This document shows, piece by piece, positions 54,130-61,700 of a stretch of DNA of 64,000 bases (the first letter of the stretch is position 1; each line of letters begins with the position of its first letter). The DNA is from Siderastrea radians (taxonomy: Eukaryota; Cnidaria; Anthozoa; Scleractinia; Rhizangiidae). The notes under the pieces were generated by a model. It searched no databases. It was not told where the DNA came from and was given only the letters and a program-made list of their open reading frames with translations. The DNA lies in assembly GCA_964017195.1 (NCBI GenBank), contig OZ024894.1, positions 7,247,537-7,311,536 of the forward strand, read 5' to 3'. A program made the position numbers and the translations under genes.

Positions 54130-54789
54130 ATGAAAGCCGCCGTGTCGTTATTGAATGGATCTCGACGTCCTGGCATCCCCTTCCCGCCGGAATTGTTACA
54201 ACGGATGGATTCCTTGTATGCCTTTTACCATCAACAATGGTGGTGTTATCGAAAAATGTTGAATCATTACAAGTGTATCAATGCCTTGTTCAATGGCCTG
54301 GCGTTACTCCTGATGGCCGCGGGCATGATTGCTGGCCCTCTTTTGGACAACAGCACGTTGGTAGCGTGTTTGGCGGCGGTGGGCACCGTGGTCAAAGGAT
54401 GGAATGATTTTAAACAATACCGATTTAAAGTGACCATGAGTCGGTTTGCGTTTACCACCTATGCCAAAGCCTTGACCGAATTGAAAACCTATGTGAGGGG
54501 TGTCCCCTTGGAGGACCTGGAAGGATTTTTAATCAAGATGCAAACGTTGGATGACACCATTGTGGATTTCACCCCTCCGTTACCCAAACGATGTGTCCAA
54601 GATTACCATCGTCATTTTGTGTACCAACCTTTGGAAGCCCTATGCTATGTAGACGGATGTCCTCGTCCCTTGAAACCCAAAGACTACTGGATCCATAAAA
54701 AGCCGCTCCCTCCCAGTCCGACACTCTTAGAACCATGGCCGTCCGACGACGACGACGCAGAAAAAGGAAACAACGAGGAGGAGCTTTAA
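54130..54789 (+). CDS. Two-transmembrane SLATT-like protein (219 aa)
   Basis: ATG at 54130, 59 bp after TATAAAC at 54071. A short N-terminal helix (FYHQQWWCYRKMLNHYK) leads into TM1 (about 49-70, ALFNGLALLLMAAGMIAGPL) and TM2 (about 75-90, LVACLAAVGTVVKGW), then a long helix with RFAFTTYAKALTELKTY. This 2TM-plus-helix plan with a 'rFa..Y..L' pattern resembles SLATT membrane effector domains. The end is acidic. It could instead be an ordinary virion or egress membrane protein. No signal peptide is seen. Confidence 0.7.
   Translation: MKAAVSLLNGSRRPGIPFPPELLQRMDSLYAFYHQQWWCYRKMLNHYKCINALFNGLALLLMAAGMIAGPLLDNSTLVACLAAVGTVVKGWNDFKQYRFKVTMSRFAFTTYAKALTELKTYVRGVPLEDLEGFLIKMQTLDDTIVDFTPPLPKRCVQDYHRHFVYQPLEALCYVDGCPRPLKPKDYWIHKKPLPPSPTLLEPWPSDDDDAEKGNNEEEL
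54694..54702 (+). promoter_or_regulatory. CATAAAAAG box
   Basis: Inside the SLATT-like gene, 41 bp before the ATG at 54735. Confidence 0.55.
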
Positions 54790-55061
54790 TGCGTCGCAAA
54801 CCCCGTTTGGTGGATAAAATTGCCCATGGCATGAGTATGTTTCTCTCAGGCCCCGCGCCTGGGTTTGGACTTGCTTTAGGCAAATTAGGCGGGCAAGCCT
54901 TAAAAGGCATTACCGATAATGTACAACATTACCGACGACAACGAGGTGGGGGTTGGTGGTCCGATTTCAAACGCAATACCCGTCAAGGCTATAAAGAGAC
55001 GCAAGACCTCATCAAACAAAACAAAGTCCTTCAACGTCTATTGACGAACCGTCCATGGTGA
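54735..55061 (+). CDS. Arg-rich core protein with two QRGG sites (108 aa)
   Basis: Overlaps the end of the previous gene by 55 bp. RRKRKQRGGAL sits at residues 8-18 and YRRQRGGGWW near 66-75, flanking a Gly-rich segment (GFGLALGKLGGQALKG). It is probably a DNA-binding virion core precursor cut by the adenain-type protease. The last 7 bases overlap the next small gene. Confidence 0.7.
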   Translation: MAVRRRRRRKRKQRGGALMRRKPRLVDKIAHGMSMFLSGPAPGFGLALGKLGGQALKGITDNVQHYRRQRGGGWWSDFKRNTRQGYKETQDLIKQNKVLQRLLTNRPW

Positions 55062-55225
55062 GGAGAAGAAGAAGACGACGACGACGTCGTCAACGAGGCG
55101 GTTTTTTAAACCTATTGGTCCCCGCCATGGTAGGATTAGGGAAAGCCGTGGCCTTGGAAACGGATAAACGTATAAAACGCACGATCCAAAAAGCCAATCA
55201 ACGCTATCGTCGCCGTCACCGATAA
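55055..55225 (+). CDS. pX-like core peptide (56 aa)
   Basis: A run of ten Arg, QRGG at residues 13-16, then a hydrophobic segment (FLNLLVPAMVGLGKAVAL) and a basic tail. It has the same design as the 49638 gene and as adenovirus pX/mu-type peptides. A TATAAAGAG sequence lies 65 bp upstream. It is compact but supported by the shared design and by tight packing between neighbours. Confidence 0.7.
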   Translation: MVRRRRRRRRRRQRGGFLNLLVPAMVGLGKAVALETDKRIKRTIQKANQRYRRRHR

Positions 55226-55228
55226 ACG

Positions 55229-55555
55229 ATGCAACGTCTTCGACGTCAATTACCGTTTTTACGGTCCATGTTACAAGAAGCCAATGGTTCCAAACGTCAA
55301 GAGTTGTTACAACATGCCAATGCCGATCAAATCAATGCTGTGAGTGAACTGGTCTTGAACTTCTTAAAAAACAAGATTCCCGTCACACCCCCCATGCTGG
55401 CTAAACTTCAACCCTATAAAAAGGTGCTACGCGATTTGGGACGTCGTCGACATTCCGTCAAAAAACGTCGTGCGTGGTTGGTTCAACAAAAAGGACGCGG
55501 CTTGTTTCAAGGACTTCACGAGGTGTTATGTCAATGTGCTCGACCGACCCGTTAA
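55229..55555 (+). CDS. Conserved-type small Polinton protein (108 aa)
   Basis: ATG 3 bp after the stop of the preceding gene. Helical and basic throughout: LRRQLPFLRSMLQEANGSKR, then SELVLNFLKNKIPV, PYKKVLRDLGRRRHSVKKRR and AWLVQQKGRGLF. I have seen this layout in small proteins of many animal Polintons, where a C-terminal QQ-G-hydrophobic sequence follows a Lys-rich helix. Its function is unknown; a minor virion protein is likely. Confidence 0.7.
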   Translation: MQRLRRQLPFLRSMLQEANGSKRQELLQHANADQINAVSELVLNFLKNKIPVTPPMLAKLQPYKKVLRDLGRRRHSVKKRRAWLVQQKGRGLFQGLHEVLCQCARPTR

Positions 55556-55767
55556 CCCTGGCCACATGGATCGCCCTGTTACAAGAGGCCAATCGGGCCA
55601 CCGACCAGTGGAAAGACGCCTGTTCTTATTGGAAGCATAAATATCACCTGTTGTATCGAGAGTACCAACATATGTTGAGATCCCGTCTTTGTGAGAGCTG
55701 TCGTGAGATAGAAGACGGGGAACTTTGCCCCGAGTGTAGTCAACCCCCATGGACGAGGTCTACATGA
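55528..55767 (+). CDS. Small coiled-coil zinc-ribbon protein (79 aa)
   Basis: ATG at 55528, 28 bp inside the preceding gene. A perfect TATAAAAAGG lies at 55415-55424. A helical stretch (LLQEANRATDQWKDACSYWK) is followed by CESC and CPEC eleven residues apart, a small zinc ribbon. The 3' end overlaps the next gene by 19 bp. Confidence 0.6.
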   Translation: MSMCSTDPLTLATWIALLQEANRATDQWKDACSYWKHKYHLLYREYQHMLRSRLCESCREIEDGELCPECSQPPWTRST

Positions 55768-56394
55768 TTCCCCACAAGGATTTGGAGCAACTCATTCAAT
55801 ATTACAAAGGAGAACTCACCGAAAATGCCTTGTTGAACAAAGCCGCGACGCTCGCCGCTAAAAAACATGTGTTGTTGGCCAACCCCCAATTGCCCCCTGG
55901 CCCTAGTCAATGCTCAAACCAAACCGTTGAGTCAAGAATTAACCAAGTTAACCAAACGCATTCGTCAATTTCCCGGAGGCGTGGGAGTCGGGGCCCCGGG
56001 TGGTCCACCAGGCGAAGACGAAGAAGAAGAGGCCGGGGATTTGGTGACCGGACCCGTGGAACAATGGTTGAAGCGCATGATAAAAGGGAGCCCGTCGACG
56101 CCCAAACCACCCATTACCCCTGCTACCAAGAAAGGCAAAGGAGCAGCCGCCACCACCGGTAAGATTGTCAAGAAAGGGAGCCCTTCCACCAGTCGAGGGG
56201 ATAGCCGGTCGCGTTTAGAAGCCATTCGAGAACAGCGCAAGGCCTTGGAAAAAAAGTTAGCCGAGAGTCGTAAAGGCAAAGGCAAAGGCAAAGACGTCTC
56301 CCGTGAAGTGCAAGCATTAAAACCCTTACCCGGTTGGGAAGATTGGGCCAAAGGCAAAAAGTTACGACGTCGATTGGATTACGACACGGACTAA
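55749..56394 (+). pseudogene. Virion-type protein split by a +1 frame change
   Basis: Frame A starts at 55749 (MDEVYMIPHKDLEQLIQYYK) with a helical leader. After about 55890 it turns into Arg/Ser-rich nonsense and ends at 56162. Frame B, open from before 55867 to 56394, continues the helical protein from about 55905 (QELTKLTKRIRQFPGG), then a Pro/Gly- and acidic stretch and a Lys-rich end. Two five-C runs (55883-55887, 55893-55897) lie at the switch. I read it as one gene with a one-base change, or a site of ribosomal slippage. The function is unknown. Confidence 0.65.
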
Positions 56395-56397
56395 AAG

Positions 56398-56760
56398 ATG
56401 GCCCCCCGTACCAAGAGGAGGAGGAGAAGGGGCGTGAAACGCCGTCAACGCGGAGGGGCCTTGGATGTCCAAAAATGGATTGCTAAAACCGGCAAAGAAT
56501 TTCATTGGCCTGGCTATCAGTACATGGGCCCTGGGACGCATTTAGCCAAACGCCTGAAACGTGGGGATCCCGGGATCAATCGCTTGGACCAAATTGCGAA
56601 ACAACACGACATTGATTACAGCCGTGCCAAGAATTTGCAAGATAAATGGAAAGCCGATACCAAGATGATCCAAGCCATTGATAAATTACCCGGCAAGAAA
56701 ACCAAGACGGAACGGGTGGTCAAGAAAATCATGCAAGCCAAGAAACGTTTAAAATTGTAA
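56398..56760 (+). CDS. Phospholipase A2-domain virion protein (120 aa)
   Basis: ATG three bases after the preceding stop. The basic leader RRGVKRRQRGG carries the shared processing motif, so the PLA2 domain would be released or exposed at Ala21. The calcium loop YMGPGT (42-47) and catalytic HDIDY (His70, Asp71, Tyr74) match parvovirus VP1-type and secreted PLA2 cores. Such domains open the endosomal membrane during virus entry. Both key residues are present. The C-terminus is Lys-rich. AATAAA follows at 56797-56802. Confidence 0.9.
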   Translation: MAPRTKRRRRRGVKRRQRGGALDVQKWIAKTGKEFHWPGYQYMGPGTHLAKRLKRGDPGINRLDQIAKQHDIDYSRAKNLQDKWKADTKMIQAIDKLPGKKTKTERVVKKIMQAKKRLKL

Positions 56761-56833
56761 AAACACTTTAATGACAACCCCATACCATGTTGAAAAATAA
56801 AAAATGAAAATGTCAATCACTGTCTCTTTGATC

Positions 56834-56992
56834 GTTCTACCACAATGTCACGATGGAATGTTCTGCCAAATACGGAAACGTTTGCATGTTCTGCCACAAT
56901 GTCACGATTGAAATGTTCTGCCAAAATTACGGACACGCTTGAATGTTCTACCACAATGTCCCGATGGAATGTTCTGCCAAATGACGGAAACG
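56834..56992. repeat. Three 54-56 bp tandem repeats between convergent genes
   Basis: Units start at 56834, 56888 and 56944. Each contains GTTCTACCACAATGTC (or GTTCTGCC) and GTTCTGCCAAA, so TGTTCTRCCA occurs six times, with the first instance as CGTTCTACCA. The array fills the space between the PLA2 gene and the minus-strand Arg-rich gene. Confidence 0.85.
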
Positions 56993-56996
56993 AGGG

Positions 56997-58142
56997 TTAA
57001 GACACTAAATCATACATCAAATCGACACCCTCGTCGGATGACGGCATGTCCTCCAACCAATCAGCAACGAAAGCCTCCACATCAAAATCCGACACATCGT
57101 CCATCACCTGCTCCCACTCGTTGGGTGACAATAAATCCTGCAAAAACGAAAGGTCATCCAAGTCAGAGGGTTCGCTGCCTTGCATGGTCTCCGAATCAAG
57201 TCGCGTAGGCCCGTCCTCCTCAAGGAGTTGAAGAAAGGATTCCGGGAGCGGGGTATCCCCAGAGTCCAGCGAGTCACAAAAGGCTTGGACATAGTCCGTC
57301 ACAGGCATGGATATCCGACAATCCGTCACAGGCCTCCGACAATCCGTCAGGGGGATGGTTAACGTCATCAACTTCTCCATTCTCTTTTTCGCCCGACAAT
57401 CCGTCACAGGCATCCGACAATCCGTCAGGGGGATGGTTAACGTCATCAACTTCTCCATTCTCTTTTTCGCCCGAAAACGGGCTCGACGAATCCTGTTTTG
57501 CTCCCTCACCAGCTCGGGATGGGCCTCCCGACGACGGGCACGACGCTGCCTCTGTTTCTCCCTCAACTCCTCTCGATGGCTCTCTCGATATCGTTGCCGT
57601 TTCTCCCTCAACTCCTCTCGATGGCTCTCTCGATATCGTCGCTGTTTCTCCCTCAACTCCTCTCGACACCTCTCTCGATATTGTCGCTGACGCGCCAGGA
57701 TCCGTTCTTGATTGGCTTTAAAGTACCGCCTGTCTTTCTCCCTTATGCGCTCTGGATGTCGTTCTCTGTAACGCTTGTGGGTCTCCCTTATGCGCTCTCG
57801 ATGTCGTTCTCTGTAACGCCTGTCGGTCTCCGTCCGCTGGGCTCGATGCGTGGGCTGGTAGCGCCTGTCGGCCGCCGCCCGCCGGGCTCTTGGACCCGGG
57901 CGGGTCCGTTGGGGACTGTCATCATCGCTTTCGTGGTACTTGACGGGGGCTCTGCGGGGGCGCAACTCTCTTTCGGTCGACCTGGGGAGCTGGGGTCGAT
58001 GCGATGGTTGGAAGCACCTGTCAGTTTCCCCCCGACGCCGGGCTCTTTGGGTCGCTCGGAGGGTTGTCTGTTCGGGCTCGGCAGCGCTTTCTTGACTCTT
58101 GTAGGGGGCTCTGCGGGGACGCAATTCTCTTGCGGCACACAT
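56997..58142 (-). CDS. Arg-rich protein with acidic C-terminal tail
   Basis: 381 residues from the ATG at 58142. The same frame is open upstream to 58244. It opens with two copies of ELRPRRAP-like text, then many ~13-residue repeats of the type RYRERHRERIRE, a 26-residue tandem pair (RAKKRMEKLMTLTIPLTDC), and an acidic tail (LDDLSFLQDLLSPNEWEQ, DVEAFVADWLEDM). Basic repeats plus an acidic, hydrophobic-spiked tail suggest a DNA-binding transcription activator. It overlaps the 58470 ORF on the same strand by ~120 bp or more and may be joined to it by splicing or a frame change; a donor-like GAGGTACG lies near 58198. Confidence 0.65.
   Translation of the reverse strand: MCAARELRPRRAPYKSQESAAEPEQTTLRATQRARRRGETDRCFQPSHRPQLPRSTERELRPRRAPVKYHESDDDSPQRTRPGPRARRAAADRRYQPTHRAQRTETDRRYRERHRERIRETHKRYRERHPERIREKDRRYFKANQERILARQRQYRERCREELREKQRRYRESHREELREKRQRYRESHREELREKQRQRRARRREAHPELVREQNRIRRARFRAKKRMEKLMTLTIPLTDCRMPVTDCRAKKRMEKLMTLTIPLTDCRRPVTDCRISMPVTDYVQAFCDSLDSGDTPLPESFLQLLEEDGPTRLDSETMQGSEPSDLDDLSFLQDLLSPNEWEQVMDDVSDFDVEAFVADWLEDMPSSDEGVDLMYDLVS
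57316..57471 (-). repeat. 78-bp in-frame tandem duplication
   Basis: 57316-57393 and 57394-57471 are almost identical, starting CGACAATCCGTCACAGG. The duplication adds 26 codons to the Arg-rich protein. Confidence 0.9.
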
Positions 58143-58470
58143 CGGGAGAGGGTGGCGGTGCTGGTGGTGGAGGGGTGTGTGGCCGTTTAAATTCGTACCT
58201 CCAGTAATCGCAACAGAAATCCAGTCCCTCCACAAACCACTCACAGGTGTGTTGAGGGTAGCACAGCTGGTGGAAGTAAGTGGCTCGTGCTGCCCGGGTT
58301 GCCTGAGCTGCCCCTTTCTGACGTTCTCTTTCGATCAATTGTTCGCCAAATTCAGTCACCGTGTCGTCCAGCGCCAACTCCTCCTTGACTTTCTTTAAAA
58401 TCGTCTCCACTTCCAAATCTGCTTCAAATTCTTCCAAGGCTTCTAACAACTCTTTATGAGCAACCTCCAT
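58021..58470 (-). CDS. Acidic helical protein (149 aa), first ORF of the minus unit
   Basis: ATG at 58470, ~33 bp after TATAAAAG (58501-58508, minus). The N-terminus is acidic and helical (ELLEALEEFEADLEVE, TILKKVKEELALDD). A Cys/Trp region follows (YPQHTCEWFVEGLDFCCDYWRYEF), then a Pro run. After the Pro run this frame reads through sequence that in the other frame gives ELRPRRAP, so the last ~45 residues may not be genuine. Product unknown. Confidence 0.6.
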   Translation of the reverse strand: MEVAHKELLEALEEFEADLEVETILKKVKEELALDDTVTEFGEQLIERERQKGAAQATRAARATYFHQLCYPQHTCEWFVEGLDFCCDYWRYEFKRPHTPPPPAPPPSPDVCRKRIASPQSPLQESRKRCRARTDNPPSDPKSPASGGN

Positions 58471-58499
58471 TTTGAGATGACTCCGCCGGCGATTCGATT

Positions 58500-58690
58500 T
58501 CTTTTATAGGGACTTATTCGTTCCCGTGATGCCCCATGGACCCTAACTAGAGAGGGGGGAGGGGGGTCCCCCCACCTCATCCCACCCCTCCCTAGGGCAC
58601 CCCCTCTCAGGGGGGCACCCTGTTTTAGTGATTGGCTCCTTCCCCTCCCACGTGACATTTTGGTTCTCCATAAAAAACAGAGCCCCGATC
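58500..58690. promoter_or_regulatory. Divergent promoter, copy 2 (polymerase / Arg-rich unit)
   Basis: The minus TATAAAAG is at 58501-58508 and the plus CATAAAAAAC at 58669-58678, ~42 bp before the polymerase ATG. Between lie GGGGGGTCCCCCC, ATTGGC (CCAAT on minus) and CACGTG. It matches the reverse complement of 43140-43330 in order and in long stretches. Confidence 0.75.
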
Positions 58691-58710
58691 TCCAGTCAGT
58701 TCATCTGATC

Positions 58711-61700
58711 ATGTCCTCTCACGAAGACGATGTGGCGGGGCCAAGCGGCCTTAGCCACGATGATATCATCTCCTTGCTTGGACTAGAGATGTCCGATTCA
58801 GAGCCAGAAGAAGAAGAGACAACAACAAATTCCTGTGTGGGACCTTTGATTTGCCTCGAAAACATGACGGACAGTGACGACGCCATTTGTGAAGAGGCCT
58901 TGGACCAATGGGAACAAAGTGGGGGTGGATTGGATCCCTCTGCGCAAGTTACCTTCCAATTTGACTTAGAACCTTTTGTGAATCGGAAGAGTGATCGCCT
59001 GGGGGTACAAGAACGTCATTTCAAGACCCAGTTACGTCAAAGGGGGAACTTGATTCCAGGTCAAAACATTACCCAAGCTCTCCAAGATGGATTACGTCGA
59101 GCCGTCGATCAAGTGTTGACCACCACCACACCTGCCCTCCACGATCAAGATCGTCTGTACTTTACCATCGCCTCGGACAGGCTCCACAATAATTTTCAGG
59201 GGTGGGGATTACGTGCAGGTGAATGGCGTCGAGACACAGAGCGTGTGGAGGCCCTGTTCCAACGTTTAGCCCAAGCCTTGAATAGCAACGAACAATTTGA
59301 AATGGACGATTCCTTTCAAGTCTCCATCACGCAAGTCCATCATGCACCTCAAGGCACCGGCAGACCCCGTCGTGGGAAACCAGGTCATCCTACCATGACC
59401 ATGTTGACAACCAACAAACGGTCTATCATAAGAATCCAAAACGACGACGATGCCCTCTGCTGTGCCAGAGCCCTTGTCACCGCCAAAGCTCGCGTGGACC
59501 AGCACCCCAAATGGAACAGTATTCGACTAGGAAAATCCCTCCAAAAAGAAATGGCTCTCGTGCTTCATCGCGAGGCCAAGGTACCCTTCGGTCCATGTGG
59601 CTACGACGCCTTGACCCAATTCAGTCAAGCTCCGTCCCTCACCGGTTACCAAATCATCCTGGTGGATGCACAGCGATCGTTCCACATCACGACGTTTGGA
59701 CCCCTTTCTGACAAACAACTGATCCTGTTGCACAACCAAGACCATTATGATGTCATCACCAAGTTGCCGGGGTTTTTCGGGTCCAGTTATGTGTGTGCGG
59801 ATTGTTGGAAACCCTACAACACCGAGGGACTGCATCGATGCACCAAGACCAAGGTGTGCGGAGCCTGTCGACAGAAAGATTGTCCAGACTTTCAACATGC
59901 GTACCCCCGACACCTGAAAGCCACTCAACGTTGCGAGTCGTGTCATCGGGACTTTTTCGGACCCACGTGTTTGGAAGCCCATGCCAGCAAGACCCATGCG
60001 GGCAAACCCGCCACGGACCTCCAGGCCTCCGTGTGCTCTCAACGATACCGATGCCCTGACTGTTATCAACAAAATGTGGGCTTGTCCCGCATTCAACGTC
60101 ACCATTGTTACCACGTGGATTGCCCTTCTTGTCATCAGTACGTCCACGCCGACGACCACCGTTGTTTTATACAAAGAGCCCCCAAACCTCAAGACGAAAA
60201 GAAGAGAAAGAGGACCCGTCAAAAAGGTCCTCGCGCCAAACGAGGTGCCGCCGCCGCGGAACCCCATGCCTCCTCTGAGGACGAGGAAGACCTGCCTCCC
60301 TTACACGTCTTCTTTGATATCGAAGCCATGCAACCCAAGGAAAAACACATTGCGAATCTCGTCGTGGCCGAAACCGAAGACAACGATGAACCCAAGCCTT
60401 TCCCAGGTCCCACCTGTATCCGTGACTTTCTGGAATGGTTGGATACCTTGACTCTCCACGATACCCGTCAAGTCAATGTCATCGCCCATAACTTCCAGGG
60501 GTACGATGGGTACTTTATCATCCACGAATACTATAGTGACAACCGCATCGTCCAACAACTCCGCAACGGGTGTAAACTCTTAGAGATCAAACATGACCGC
60601 ATCCAGTTCATCGATTCGATGAGTTTCTTCCAGATGCCCCTCTCCGCGTTTCCCAAAACCTTTGGCTTGACCGAACTCTGCAAAGGGTATTTCCCCCACA
60701 AGTTCAACATACCCGGTGATAAGCATCAACACTACGTGGGCATCCTCCCCTCACGCGATTACTACATGCCTGAGACCATGTCACTCGAAGGCAGACAAGC
60801 CTTCGAAACCTGGCATCAAGAGCAGCGTGCCAAGAACGTCGTGTTTGACTTTCAGAAAGAATTGGTCGCCTATTGTGAATCGGATGTACGTCTCTTGAAA
60901 CAAGGATGTCTGACTTTCAAACGCCTGTTTGAAGACTTGACCGGCTTCAATCCCTTCGATCACGTCACCATTGCCTCGGCTTGTAATCGAGATTTACGTA
61001 TGAACCGGATGATCCCGAACAGTATTGCCAGCGAACCCGCCGGTCATAAGGGGTGGAGAAACAGCATCAACCAGTCCCTCCCAGCCCTTCAATGGTTAAC
61101 CTGGTGCGATCACCAACTACGTCAACGCGCCCTCCAAGATCTCAACCCCCACGATCTCTTGGCCAGTGCCAATCCAGACCCACAGTACATTCAACATGTC
61201 CGAAATGAAGGCGAGTATAAGATCCCCGGGACCCAGATCTATGTGGATGGTTATTGCCCCCACACCCACACCGTCTACGAATTTCAAGGCTGTTTCACCC
61301 ACGGATGCCCTACCTGTTATCCCCATCGCCACGAAAAACATCCCCGCAACTATGATCTGACGATGCATGACCTCTATGACGCCACCCAAGACAAAGTCCA
61401 AAAGCTTACCAAACAAGGGTACAACGTCATTCAAATGTGGGGATGTCAATGGGAGCACCTCCTAAAAACCCAACCAGAGATCGACTCCTTCGTCCGGGAA
61501 CTCAACTTTATCCAACCTCTTCAACCTCGAGAGGCTTTCTGTGGAGGTCGTACCAATGCCATCAAACTCTACCATCATATCACCCCCGGCCAAAAAATTC
61601 ACTACATCGATGTCACCTCCTTGTACCCGTGGGTGAACAAGACCTCCACCTACCCCAAAGGACATCCCACCATCCTTTCTCAACCGGGTCACACGAACAT

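Noticed and set aside
57307..58190. Plus-strand ORFs opposite the Arg-rich gene
   Set aside because: Repetitive readings of the Arg-repeat DNA without promoter or domain.
59527..60267. Minus ORFs opposite the polymerase
   Set aside because: Shadows of a 1395-codon gene with all motifs.
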